DNA from: Rhizobium sp. NFR07
GTDB lineage: Bacteria > Pseudomonadota > Alphaproteobacteria > Rhizobiales > Rhizobiaceae
Assembly: GCF_900111905.1 (NCBI RefSeq)
Contig: NZ_FOKM01000017.1
Location: forward strand, 60,086-124,085
Reading direction: 5' to 3'
DNA length: 64,000 bases
Shown piece after piece: positions 25,152-34,190 of this stretch. Position 1 is the first letter of the stretch; each line of letters begins with the position of its first letter. The translations under genes were made by a program, and so were the position numbers. The notes below the pieces were generated by a model. It was not told the DNA's origin. It did no database searches and was given only the letters and a program-made list of their open reading frames with translations.

Positions 25152-25984
25152 CATCGGCTCCTACGTTGACGGGACTTGAGAAGATGCGCACGCGGCACCA
25201 CACTTCGAATTCGAAGTCTGGAACCTTCGTCACGTGCCGAAGAACGAATTATTATGCACGCCTGAACATCTCTGAGGAGCGTGCGAGCACGTCTCCAGAT
25301 ATCGTCTGAGTAATCGCGTCCGGTGGAATGGCTGAACGTCCCTTGTCGAGGCGGGGACTACTTCTCATGTCGATGAGCGAAGAGTAGCCGCACGATAGGT
25401 TTTGCGTCAACTTGGCTCAGCTCGATACAATGTCGTTCCCCCTCATCCCTTCGACGGAACACGACTCTCAATGTGCCTCAAGGTTCGACCCAACGGGTGA
25501 ATAGCCACCATCAATGCTGCAATATTGCCCATATGGAGTACGCACTGCCTCCCCTTTCGGAACAGTCACGGAGGTTGGAAGCTGAGAAAACCGAGACCCA
25601 TGGATACGCGGACAAACTCATTGTGTGGGAACTGCGAAACGGCGCTGGTTGCCTAACCGCGCTACTCGTCGTAATTTCATGGATAGCTGCAAGTATCGCC
25701 TGGCACGCGGGTAGGCTGTCTCCACCTTTCGAAACGAGAGACCCTCCCCTCGTATCGCATAGACGCGATGCCTCGAGAGAAGGGATGCGATGTAGCGAAC
25801 CAGGATCGGCGGCCTGCTCAATCCTAGTTTCAGTCAGCGAGGGTAATCGTTCGAAATTCTGCCAGGGATAACAGGCGGGGCTCAGCACTGAACACCAATC
25901 CGACAAATGAGGCTTCCAATTCCATCTGAAACATGGATGGTTAGCGGCCGATTGCTGTCAGCGGCGGACCACGAGGGGGAATTG
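25152..25984. other. Divergent intergenic region
   Basis: Holds the upstream regions of gmd (minus) and of the beta-helix lipoprotein gene (plus). A frame from 25533 (MEYALPPLSEQSRRLEAEKT) has one hydrophobic stretch but no ribosome binding site and is not called. No GGAAC-type promoter was seen. Confidence 0.4.
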
Positions 25985-27184
25985 ATGCAGATTCGGTTGT
26001 TCGACGCTGTCGCGATCATGAGCGTGGCGACTGCCCTTGCCGCCTGCCAAGGCGACTTAGAGCCGCTGCGGTCGAGTCTTCAGGCCGGCATCACCCCGTC
26101 TGGCATGCTTGAGGGCAAAATTGGAACCGGCGCCCCGCAAGCGAACCCAAATCCTTCATCCCCGACTCAGCCTGTCGCGATTGCACCGCCGAAGGCTTCC
26201 GCTGGAGTTCCGGCGCCAGCATGCCCTGGTAGTATCGTTAAGCAGCTCATCGACCCGACTGCGCAGGACGTGTCTCCAGTCAAACTTACCTGCAGCGCGC
26301 AGCTACCGGCCAACTCCACTGTGACGCGGCAGATCGTCTTTGAAGGCAGCGCGGCAAATGGAGCCAGCCTCGACTGCAATGGCGGGCGATTGAAAGGGAC
26401 AGCTGTAAAGGGAGACAAGGAAGCGGTGGTGGTACGATCGAAGAGCAACGGTTCATTCTACGAAAGGCCGGAAGGCATCGCCGTGCGGAATTGTAAAATC
26501 GCCGGCAGCGTTCGCATCTATGGCATGGGACGAAATGGCGAGGCCGACCCTGTCAAGCGATCATCGATGAGTGTCAACCACACGGCAGATGCTCAGGCCG
26601 CAGCCCCGAGTAACGTCATATTCGATCGGGTTGAGATTTTCGGTAGCGGCGGCGTGCCATTTTACGTTAGTCCCGGCGTCACCAATGTTACATTGACTAA
26701 CTCAACTATCGCCGGCTCTTCCACGAGCGTCGTCGTTTATCTCGACGCCGAATCTGCCGGCGCAAAAATCACCAACAACATTTTCCGCGCCCGCACAAAA
26801 AGCCGCGAGGTTATCGCGATCGACGGCTCTGCGTATAACACAATCAGCGGCAACCGCTTTGACGACGCCGGTAATGGCGGCATCTTTGCCTATCGCAATT
26901 GCGGGGAAGGCGGCACGATCCGGCACCAGGCGCCGCAATTCAATAAAATCGAAAACAACACGTTTTCTTTGGGCGGCAGCAGCGATCCCGCGGTCTGGCT
27001 CAATTCCAGAAACGGCAATCGTTCCTACTGTTTCCAGGATCCCGAGCACCCTTTCGGCAGCAGCCTCACGCCAATGGACATGGCTCAAAACAACGTCGTT
27101 GTAGGCAACAGAGCATCGGGCAGCCGCGGTGAGCCCTTCCGCAACAGCGATCCGAGCAATACCATAACAGGCAACTCGCGCTAG
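25985..27184 (+). CDS. Right-handed parallel beta-helix lipoprotein
   Basis: A 399-residue exported protein. Residues 1-20 are a lipoprotein signal (ATALAAC, Cys at about 20), then a Pro/Ala-rich linker and a beta-helix domain with repeated coils such as NVIFDRVEIFGSGGVPFYVS, NVTLTNSTIAGSSTSVVVYL and NTISGNRFDDAGNGGIFAY. Such folds occur in polysaccharide lyases, depolymerases and epimerases. The paralogue at 41247 shares the RE(V/A)(I/V)AID and GGIFAY(R/K)NC motifs. Position at the edge of the capsule locus suggests trimming or binding of the polymer; activity unproven. Start at 25985 behind GAGGGGG. Confidence 0.75.
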   Translation: MQIRLFDAVAIMSVATALAACQGDLEPLRSSLQAGITPSGMLEGKIGTGAPQANPNPSSPTQPVAIAPPKASAGVPAPACPGSIVKQLIDPTAQDVSPVKLTCSAQLPANSTVTRQIVFEGSAANGASLDCNGGRLKGTAVKGDKEAVVVRSKSNGSFYERPEGIAVRNCKIAGSVRIYGMGRNGEADPVKRSSMSVNHTADAQAAAPSNVIFDRVEIFGSGGVPFYVSPGVTNVTLTNSTIAGSSTSVVVYLDAESAGAKITNNIFRARTKSREVIAIDGSAYNTISGNRFDDAGNGGIFAYRNCGEGGTIRHQAPQFNKIENNTFSLGGSSDPAVWLNSRNGNRSYCFQDPEHPFGSSLTPMDMAQNNVVVGNRASGSRGEPFRNSDPSNTITGNSR

Positions 27185-27284
27185 CTCGTTTTAGAGAAGC
27201 TTTTCCAGCATTGCACAGTACGAAAAGAGTCGCCACGCGCACTACCCACATTTTTCCTGCTTGCTCATCGATCGGTGATGCACC

Positions 27285-28142
27285 ATGGACTCATCGGTCG
27301 AAAAAGCCGTGTTCAATTCTTGCTTCGTCGTGCTATTCAGCCACCACATGCAAGCTGTAGCGGGACGAGCCTTGGAAAATTTCAAATCACATATGCGGGT
27401 CGTTTTTGCCTTCATCGTGCGCGAAATGGCCACACGCTATGGACGGAGCCCAGGGGGCTATCTCTGGGCGATCCTCGAACCTGTGGCCTATGTGGGAATG
27501 ATGAGTGTCCTTTTCGGCGCCCTCGCAAGGGCTCCGGCACTAGGTACGTCTTTCCCGCTTTTCTTTGCTACCGGCTATATTGCATACAGTATGTACAACG
27601 GGATGGCGGGCTACCTGTCGTCGTCAGTCTCTGCCAATAAAAATCTGCTGCAGTATCCGCTGGTAGCTCCTATAGATCCCTTCGTCGGCCGCGCCATTCT
27701 TCAGGGTTTGACGTCGATTGTTGTTGCCACGGTGATACTTCGAGTTGCATGGCTAACGGAGCCACATCCACCGGCAATTGGCTGGGCTGCCCTGATCGAA
27801 GCGACAGGATTTGCGTGGATTTTGGCCAGCGGCATTGCCCTGACGAACATCGTTCTTTTCCAGCATTTCAAAATTTACGAGAAGATATTTGCAATTGTAA
27901 CGCGCCCTTTGTTTTTGCTCTCCGGAGTATTCTATGTCCCAGAGCAAATGCCCCACCCACTTCGGGAGGTGCTATTATGGAATCCGATCACGCAGTGCAT
28001 TGTGCTATTTCGGGAAGGGTTCTACGGTCCCACCACAACTGATGGCCTCGATATGAATTATCTCTTCTGGTGCGTTCTTGGGACCGCGTTTGTTGGTATG
28101 TTGACCTTTACGATGTGGCCCATCGGTCGCATCAGAGACTAA
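27285..28142 (+). CDS. Polysaccharide ABC-transporter permease (KpsM-like)
   Basis: A 285-residue inner-membrane protein of the ABC-2 permease family that exports capsular or O-polysaccharide. After a soluble N-terminus come VVFAFIVREMATRYGRSPGG and six hydrophobic helices; WAILEPVAYVGMM and the late LSGVFYVPEQMPHPLREVLLWNP are typical of KpsM/RkpT-like permeases. The ATP-binding partner (KpsT-like) is not in the window, so it must be encoded elsewhere or be missing. Start at 27285 is uncertain; a start at the ATG near 27351 would give a length closer to KpsM. Confidence 0.85.
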   Translation: MDSSVEKAVFNSCFVVLFSHHMQAVAGRALENFKSHMRVVFAFIVREMATRYGRSPGGYLWAILEPVAYVGMMSVLFGALARAPALGTSFPLFFATGYIAYSMYNGMAGYLSSSVSANKNLLQYPLVAPIDPFVGRAILQGLTSIVVATVILRVAWLTEPHPPAIGWAALIEATGFAWILASGIALTNIVLFQHFKIYEKIFAIVTRPLFLLSGVFYVPEQMPHPLREVLLWNPITQCIVLFREGFYGPTTTDGLDMNYLFWCVLGTAFVGMLTFTMWPIGRIRD

Positions 28143-28213
28143 TGTCGGGTAGTGTTGCGACCCCACGGCTATCCTGACAGCGTGCTTGACCTCCGTCCTT
28201 TTAGGTATGTTCG

Positions 28214-29311
28214 GTGCTTAATTTAATACGCTCCTCAGCCAATCTTCTGCGAACAAGAGGCTTGGCCTTGACGCCACGCTCGTATGTAATCGGCCTTCGG
28301 CCGTGGAAGCGTTTCATCGAATTTTGGCTCCCTGGCGAAACTGTTGTCCGCAAAAGCCGCTTTATTAATCAGTTGCACTTTTATGCGTTGATCGCGCCTT
28401 CAATTCTTTTCCGCCCAGGGTCGAAGATTTATGTCTGGGGCTACAAGGCCCCTGCCTTCGTCGACGCCTTTGCCGAGAGATGGAGCATTCCCCTTATCCG
28501 CATTGAAGACGGCTTCATCCGATCTGTCGCACTAGGGGCAATGCGCGTTCCTCCACTCTCGCTCTGCTTCGATATGTCGGGGATGTATTTCGACGCTACA
28601 AAGCAATCTGATTTGGAGCTTACTCTTGAAACGTATGATTTCGCGGCTGATGGAGCTCTGCTGCAACGAAGTCAGGAGGGAATTTCGAAACTAGTCTCTT
28701 CCCGTCTTTCAAAATACAATTCATCAAATGACGTAGATATCGACAAAATCTACGGAGTAAAAATGAGACGACGCATCCTTGTTGTCGGACAAGTTGAAGG
28801 AGATGCATCGATTGAAAAAGGATGTAGTCGAAAAATAGATAACAATGACCTGGTTCGAATTGCTGTCGAGGAAAACCCTGACGCGCAGGTGATTTACAAA
28901 CCGCATCCTGAGGTACTGCAGCGTACCCGACCAAATCAATCAGATCCACGTGCTGTTAGCGACATTTGCATGGTCTTAGACCAGGATATCACACTTGCGG
29001 ACGCATTTCGTACCGTGGATCACGTCTACACGATAACATCACTTGCAGGTTTCGAAGCGCTTATTCGTGGCATAAAGGTTACGTGTATCGGTATGCCCTT
29101 TTATGCGGGATGGGGCGCCACAGAAGATCGACAGCTGTGTCCGCGTCGAACAGCCAAAAGAACGCCGACTGAGATTTTCGCTGCAGCATACATCCTCTAC
29201 CCGAGATATTTCAATCCATATACGAAGCAGGCTCTGACATTCGAAGATGCTCTGGATTTGTTGACTCGGTTGAAAGCCCGGCCTCAAGATTTCAAGCGGG
29301 AAAATGCCTAG
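28214..29311 (+). CDS. KpsC-like capsule glycosyltransferase, C-terminal-module type
   Basis: A 365-residue protein matching the second module of KpsC, the enzyme that adds beta-Kdo linker residues to the capsule lipid anchor. Key blocks: IRIEDGFIRSVALGAMRVPP, YFDATKQSDLE, SSRLSKYNSS, VVGQVEGDASIEKGC, VIYKPHPEVL, TITSLAGFEALIRG and PFYAGWGATEDRQ. KpsC is normally about 670 residues with two modules; this gene has only one. GTG start. It follows the permease gene by 71 bases. A close relative lies at 32375 and an N-module-type relative at 38501. Confidence 0.85.
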   Translation: MLNLIRSSANLLRTRGLALTPRSYVIGLRPWKRFIEFWLPGETVVRKSRFINQLHFYALIAPSILFRPGSKIYVWGYKAPAFVDAFAERWSIPLIRIEDGFIRSVALGAMRVPPLSLCFDMSGMYFDATKQSDLELTLETYDFAADGALLQRSQEGISKLVSSRLSKYNSSNDVDIDKIYGVKMRRRILVVGQVEGDASIEKGCSRKIDNNDLVRIAVEENPDAQVIYKPHPEVLQRTRPNQSDPRAVSDICMVLDQDITLADAFRTVDHVYTITSLAGFEALIRGIKVTCIGMPFYAGWGATEDRQLCPRRTAKRTPTEIFAAAYILYPRYFNPYTKQALTFEDALDLLTRLKARPQDFKRENA

Positions 29312-29414
29312 CGACAAATTCCGCAGCCGCCTAATGAACCCTTGGCACGCCACTTAATTAGTGGATGGCAAACGGGGGCGTGCGCCTAGTTTCCAACTAT
29401 GAAAGGCTTTAAGA

Positions 29415-30173
29415 ATGCCGACTAACGCTGCCAGACGCACTTTGGTGATGATCCCTGCCCGCATGGCTTCGACCCGCCTGCCCGGCAAGCCGCTGGCGGA
29501 TATCGCAGGCCTGCCGATGATCGTGCAGGTGGCAAAGCGCGCCGAGGAGGCCAAAGTCGGCCGGGTCGTCGTTGCCGTCGATGAACAGGAAGTGTTCGAC
29601 GTGGTCAAGGCAGCCGGCTTCGACGTCGTCCTGACGGGGGCCGACCACCAGTCCGGCTCCGACCGCATTTACGAGGCGCTGACCAAAGCCGACCCGGACG
29701 CGAAGGCGGACTATGTGATCAACGTCCAGGGAGACCTGCCGACGATCGAGCCCGAGGCGGTGCGCGCCTCGCTGCGCCCGCTCATCGACAATGCATCGAC
29801 CGACATCGCCACGCTGACGGTCGAGATCACCGACGAACACGAGAAGACCAATCCGAACGTGGTCAAGATCGTCGGCTCGCCGCTGTCCGACACGCGCCTA
29901 AAGGCGCTCTATTTTACCCGCGCCACCGCGCCTTACGGCAACGGCCCGCTCTATCACCATATCGGCCTTTATGCCTATCGCCGTGCGGCGCTCGAAAAGT
30001 TCGTCACGCTCGGTCCTTCCGTGCTCGAAAAGCGCGAGAGCCTCGAACAACTGAGAGCACTCGAGGCCGGCATGCGGATCGACGCGGAGATCGTCAATTC
30101 GGTGCCGCTTGGCGTCGACACGCCGGCCGATCTCGAAAAGGCCCGCGCCATCCTTTACTCCCGACAGCTTTGA
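29415..30173 (+). CDS. kdsB: 3-deoxy-manno-octulosonate cytidylyltransferase
   Basis: A 252-residue enzyme that activates Kdo with CTP to CMP-Kdo. Seen: MIPARMASTRLPGKPLADI (nucleotide-binding loop), VVAVDEQEVFD, GSDRIYEAL and VINVQGDLPTIEPEAV, all at normal spacing; length is normal. It converges on kdsD with 11 bases between. Together with kdsA and kdsD it makes CMP-Kdo, the donor of the KpsC/KpsS-like transferases. The kds trio looks richer in G and C than the transferase genes around it. A housekeeping copy for lipopolysaccharide is expected elsewhere. Confidence 0.95.
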   Translation: MPTNAARRTLVMIPARMASTRLPGKPLADIAGLPMIVQVAKRAEEAKVGRVVVAVDEQEVFDVVKAAGFDVVLTGADHQSGSDRIYEALTKADPDAKADYVINVQGDLPTIEPEAVRASLRPLIDNASTDIATLTVEITDEHEKTNPNVVKIVGSPLSDTRLKALYFTRATAPYGNGPLYHHIGLYAYRRAALEKFVTLGPSVLEKRESLEQLRALEAGMRIDAEIVNSVPLGVDTPADLEKARAILYSRQL

Positions 30174-30184
30174 ACGAGTTGCCG

Positions 30185-31180
30185 TCAAACAACTCCCACG
30201 CGCAGCAAATCGTGGAAATGGATGATGCCGATCGGGCGACGGTCTTCGTCTACGACAAGCAGCGCTGCGATGCTGTGCTTGTTGAGCAGAGCCATAGCCG
30301 CCGTCGCCAGCGAATCCTTTGCGATCGTCTTCGGGTTCTTCGTCATGGTGTCGTCGACGAGCATCACGCCGAGATTGCCGTCGAGATGACGGGCAAGGTC
30401 GCCATCCGTCAGCACGCCGCAGAGACGTCCGTCCTCATCCAGCACGCCGACGCAGCCGAAACGCTTGGCCGAGAGTTCGTGGATGGCGTCGGGCATCGAC
30501 GCGCCCTTGCGCACGAGCGGCAGACGATCCCCGGTATGCATCAGATCGCTGACATGGGAGAGCATCGCACCCAGCTTGCCGCCGGGATGGTAGACGCGAA
30601 AATCGGTTGCGGAGAAGCCGCGTGCCTCGAGCAGGGCGACCGCCAGCGCATCTCCCAAAGCGAGCTGCATCAGCGTCGAAGTGGTCGGCGCCAGTCCATG
30701 CGGACAGGCCTCCTGGGCCTTCGGGAGCAGCAGGACGATATCGGCCTCGCGTGCCAGAGTGGACACCTCTCCAGAGGTCATTGCGATCAGCGGAATGGAG
30801 AAGCGGCGGGTGAAGGAAACAATGCCCTGCAGCTCGGCCGTCTCGCCACCCCAGGAGAGCGCCAGCACAACGTCGCCGGCGGTGATCATACCGAGATCAC
30901 CATGATTGGCCTCGACCGGATGGACGAAGAAGGCCGGCGTGCCCGTCGATGCAAGGCTTGCAGCGATCTTGCGACCGATATGGCCGCTCTTGCCGATACC
31001 GGTGATGATGACACGGCCATCTATACCGCCGATCATTTCGGCCGCACTGCGGAACGCTTCACCCAGTCCCTCACGCAGAGAACCTTCGAGCGCATCGAGC
31101 CCCTGTTTCCCAAAAGAAGTCGTCCGCAGCGCAGAATCGATTACGTCATGTTCTACTTGTTGAAGGGCTCGCTTTATCAT
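30185..31180 (-). CDS. kdsD: Arabinose-5-phosphate isomerase (KdsD/KpsF family)
   Basis: A 331-residue isomerase that converts ribulose 5-phosphate to arabinose 5-phosphate, the first step to Kdo. An SIS domain (residues about 35-185) contains VIITGIGKSGHIGRKIAASL, FVHPVEANHGDLGM and ALSWGGETAEL; two CBS domains follow (LMHTGDRLPLV to the end). Length and layout are those of KdsD/KpsF. Second gene of the kdsA-kdsD unit, 49 bases after kdsA. In a capsule locus KpsF is the customary name. Confidence 0.93.
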   Translation of the reverse strand: MIKRALQQVEHDVIDSALRTTSFGKQGLDALEGSLREGLGEAFRSAAEMIGGIDGRVIITGIGKSGHIGRKIAASLASTGTPAFFVHPVEANHGDLGMITAGDVVLALSWGGETAELQGIVSFTRRFSIPLIAMTSGEVSTLAREADIVLLLPKAQEACPHGLAPTTSTLMQLALGDALAVALLEARGFSATDFRVYHPGGKLGAMLSHVSDLMHTGDRLPLVRKGASMPDAIHELSAKRFGCVGVLDEDGRLCGVLTDGDLARHLDGNLGVMLVDDTMTKNPKTIAKDSLATAAMALLNKHSIAALLVVDEDRRPIGIIHFHDLLRVGVV

Positions 31181-31229
31181 TCGAAAGGTCCTATCTGAGA
31201 TCTACACCGAGCGCGTCGCGCACTTCACG

Positions 31230-32075
31230 TCAGCCCTTTGCGACGGCATCAAGCGCCAGCAGCTTTTCGAGAAGCGCCGGCATGTCCTTCAGATGCACCA
31301 TGTTCGGGCCGTCGGACGGAGCGTTGTCCGGATCCTCATGGGTCTCGATGAAAAGGCCGGCAACCCCGACGGCGACAGCTGCGCGTGCCAGAACAGGAAC
31401 CATGGTCCGGTCACCACCGGAAGAACCACCCTGCCCGCCCGGCTGCTGCACCGAATGGGTGGCGTCGAAGATCACCGGCGAGCCCATGGCCGCCATGACC
31501 GGCAGCGAGCGCATGTCAGAGACCAGAGTGTTGTAACCGAAGGATGCGCCCCGTTCGCACAGCATGACATTCGGATTGTCGCTTTCGAGAAACTTCGCCT
31601 GGACATTCTTCATGTCCCAGGGCGCCAGGAACTGGCCCTTCTTGACGTTGATCGCCCGGCCGGTCTTGGCGGCTGCGACCAGCAGGTCCGTCTGGCGCGA
31701 CAGGAAGGCCGGGATCTGCAGCACATCGACGGTTTTTGCGACCACCGCGCACTGCTCTTCCGTGTGGATGTCGGTCAGCACCGGAAAACCGAATTCCTTC
31801 TTGAGGTCGGCGAAGACTTCCATCGCCGTATCGAGCCCGATGCCGCGCTTGCCCGACAGCGAGGTGCGGTTGGCCTTGTCATAGGAAGACTTGTAGACGA
31901 GGCCGATGCCGAGCTTGCCGCAGAGTTCCACCAGGTTGCCCGCCATCATGAAGGCATGATCGCGGCTTTCCATCTGGCACGGCCCCGCGATCAGCGACAG
32001 TTTAGCCGTGTTAGAGAAAGTAACCTTGGCGAAACCTTCGCCGACGATGACCTCAGAATTGGGAGAAACAGGCAT
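31230..32075 (-). CDS. kdsA: 3-deoxy-8-phosphooctulonate synthase
   Basis: A 281-residue enzyme that condenses arabinose 5-phosphate with phosphoenolpyruvate to Kdo 8-phosphate. Seen: LIAGPCQMESRDHAFMMA, YKSSYDKANRTS, DIHTEEQCAVVA, NVKKGQFLAPWDM, FDATHSVQQPGG and FIETHEDPDNAPSDGPNM. The Cys of AGPC replaces the Asn of the metal-free Escherichia coli enzyme and, with the His, Glu and Asp in the later motifs, points to the metal-dependent class. Divergent from the KpsC-like gene at 32375. Confidence 0.95.
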   Translation of the reverse strand: MPVSPNSEVIVGEGFAKVTFSNTAKLSLIAGPCQMESRDHAFMMAGNLVELCGKLGIGLVYKSSYDKANRTSLSGKRGIGLDTAMEVFADLKKEFGFPVLTDIHTEEQCAVVAKTVDVLQIPAFLSRQTDLLVAAAKTGRAINVKKGQFLAPWDMKNVQAKFLESDNPNVMLCERGASFGYNTLVSDMRSLPVMAAMGSPVIFDATHSVQQPGGQGGSSGGDRTMVPVLARAAVAVGVAGLFIETHEDPDNAPSDGPNMVHLKDMPALLEKLLALDAVAKG

Positions 32076-32374
32076 GTTCTATCCTAAAGGCAGGAACGAA
32101 TATCTCACGGAATTCCGTAAAAAACGATGATTGGTGACGGCAGATAGCCTATCATCAAATCGAGGTCAAACATTGAGCCGTCTATGGAAGCGAGACGTTA
32201 ATCACCAGTTGCCTACTAACCGTAGCCATTTCGCTTCACGCTCATTCAGCAAAAAATCGGCGTGTTAGCTATGGGCTCAATCGGATAGAGGATACACCAA
32301 CATGACTGAACAGCCAGCCGCACAAGACTGACCGCGTGTTTTGTACTATATACCAGCCGACTAGAAAGCCCTCT

Positions 32375-33544
32375 ATGCCGACCTTCAGCCTCAACCTAAT
32401 TTGTCTGATTGCCTTAGCGCCCATCCGAATTGCAAAGAGTCTTTTTCTGAGCAAGATGCCTGCTAAACGTGAGCCGCCGCTCATTTTATTTGGATTTAGT
32501 CCCTGGAAGATTTTTATCCGCGACTGGTTTCCGCACCACCGCGTGATATTTACGCCCAAGAAGATGAGTGCGGTTGAATTCCACTTGCATTGGAGGTGGG
32601 TTATATCACAAGACGCGAGGACAAATGTTCTCGCGTGGCAGTACAACGCCTTGCCCCAAGTGAAGCAATTTTGCGGAACGAAAGGAATTGGCTTTGCTTA
32701 CGTAGAAGACGGATTTATCAGATCTGTGAAGTTGGGAGCCTTGCACGTTCCTCCCATATCCTTGGCCTTTGACCGGCAAGACGTTTACTTTAACGCGAAC
32801 GCAAAGACTGATTTGGAAAACATACTATCAGATTACGACTTCGATAACGATACGATTTTAGTGCATAGAGCACGTCTCGCTATCGAACAATTAGTCGCGA
32901 CTGGCCTCAGTAAATATAACTCCGGAACTAGGGTAGAAGCTAAGACCCTTTACGGCCCGAAAACAGCGAAGAGAATCCTTGTCATTGGCCAGGTGGAGAG
33001 AGACGCATCGATTGCATACGGTTGCTCAAGAAATTTTAGTAACAACGACCTAGTTCGTTTAGCCAGAGAAGAAAACCCTGACGCCGAAATTATTTACAAG
33101 CCTCATCCCGAAGTGCTTCAAGGAACTGCCCCACGGGGATCGGATCCTTTTGAGGTGCAAAGCCTGGCTACTATATTGGAGGTGGATGTTAGCTTAGCTG
33201 ACTGCCTCCAGACGGTAGATCACGTTTACACCATTACATCGCTCGCCGGATTCGAAGCCTTGCTACGTGGGATTACCGTCACGACTATCGGCTGTCCTTT
33301 CTATTCTGGCTGGGGACTTACCGACGATCGACAAGCGAATAGCCGCCGGTGCCGTAAGTTATCGGTTGAGCAGCTATTTGCAGGCGCCTACATTTTATAT
33401 CCGCGGTACCTGGATCCAGACACTAAGGCTGAGATCGACATTGAGAGGGCGCTGGATGTCCTGTCTAAGATGCGTGCACAGGAGCCGGATTTGAAGATGC
33501 CACCCGCAACTCAAGCGCACGGGCCCAGTGGCACCGCGAAGTGA
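32375..33544 (+). CDS. KpsC-like capsule glycosyltransferase, C-terminal-module type (second copy)
   Basis: A 389-residue relative of the protein at 28214, with the same block order: YVEDGFIRSVKLGALHVPP, YFNANAKTDLE, GLSKYNSG, VIGQVERDASIAYGC, IIYKPHPEVLQG, TITSLAGFEALLRG, PFYSGWGLTDDRQ and ILYPRYLDPDT. The N-terminus has a hydrophobic stretch (residues about 5-20) before LILFGFSPWKIFIRDWFP. The ATG at 32375 is preferred over GTG at 32336. The composition is more AT-rich than the neighbouring kdsA. Probably a Kdo transferase that acts at the inner face of the membrane. Confidence 0.85.
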   Translation: MPTFSLNLICLIALAPIRIAKSLFLSKMPAKREPPLILFGFSPWKIFIRDWFPHHRVIFTPKKMSAVEFHLHWRWVISQDARTNVLAWQYNALPQVKQFCGTKGIGFAYVEDGFIRSVKLGALHVPPISLAFDRQDVYFNANAKTDLENILSDYDFDNDTILVHRARLAIEQLVATGLSKYNSGTRVEAKTLYGPKTAKRILVIGQVERDASIAYGCSRNFSNNDLVRLAREENPDAEIIYKPHPEVLQGTAPRGSDPFEVQSLATILEVDVSLADCLQTVDHVYTITSLAGFEALLRGITVTTIGCPFYSGWGLTDDRQANSRRCRKLSVEQLFAGAYILYPRYLDPDTKAEIDIERALDVLSKMRAQEPDLKMPPATQAHGPSGTAK

Positions 33545-33711
33545 GCCATTGATTTTCTCGCCCTGCTGGCTAAAGAAGCCGATACCTTTGGCTATGGCGT
33601 CACGGGTCGAGAGCCAGGTGTTGCAAAGCTCGGGCATGATCCCCCTGTAACCCTCCCGCAGAAGACTGAAGACAGGGCTACACGATCGCCTCAAACAAAA
33701 GCAAAAGAGAA

Positions 33712-34080
33712 ATGACGGTTGAGCGCACAATTATGCTATTGAAGTCCGCCACTAATCCGGCACGAAGCCTAGACGGCGCCGTTGCGGAAGCTATCGGTTG
33801 GTCGCGCCAGGTCGAGAAGAGGCGCGATTCTGAGAGCGGCGAAACTATCAAGACCACGATCTGGTTTATGGCAGATGGCCGCAAGGCCGCAAAGCTCCCC
33901 TACTATACGGCAAATATGCAACACGCATTCGACTTGGCTCAACAGTTCGCTCCAGACAACTTTGGAGGGTGCAGCTGGGAAGATGGGAAAGGTAGCGCTA
34001 GGCTTAACGATGGACCCTATGTCCAAGCAGCCACTCCCCAAATCGCGCTTTGTATCGCGGTTCTCCTGCTGTTGCACTAA
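33712..34080 (+). CDS. Small phage ABA-sandwich-like protein (copy 1)
   Basis: A 122-residue protein: TIMLLKSATNPARSLDGAVA, EAIGWSRQV, KLPYYTANMQHAFDLAQQF and a GKGSARLNDGPYVQAATPQI tail. The pattern (LD..VAEAIGW, P.YT......A..LA) recalls phage ABA-sandwich/DUF2591-type proteins. A clear paralogue lies at 39784. Both sit downstream of a KpsC-like gene. No link to capsule synthesis is known. Confidence 0.5.
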   Translation: MTVERTIMLLKSATNPARSLDGAVAEAIGWSRQVEKRRDSESGETIKTTIWFMADGRKAAKLPYYTANMQHAFDLAQQFAPDNFGGCSWEDGKGSARLNDGPYVQAATPQIALCIAVLLLLH

Positions 34081-34190
34081 ATGGAGGTTGAGGTTATCAG
34101 ACTGGCAAAAACGATTTAAGGATGCGAATTTTTTCCGACGTTTCAATGCCCAGATGTAAAATAGAGTCAGTGCGATAATCGGCGGGGGCC

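Noticed and set aside
30170..31198. Plus-strand frame of 342 residues over kdsD
   Set aside because: Antisense shadow in GC-rich sequence; kdsD has all family motifs on the minus strand.
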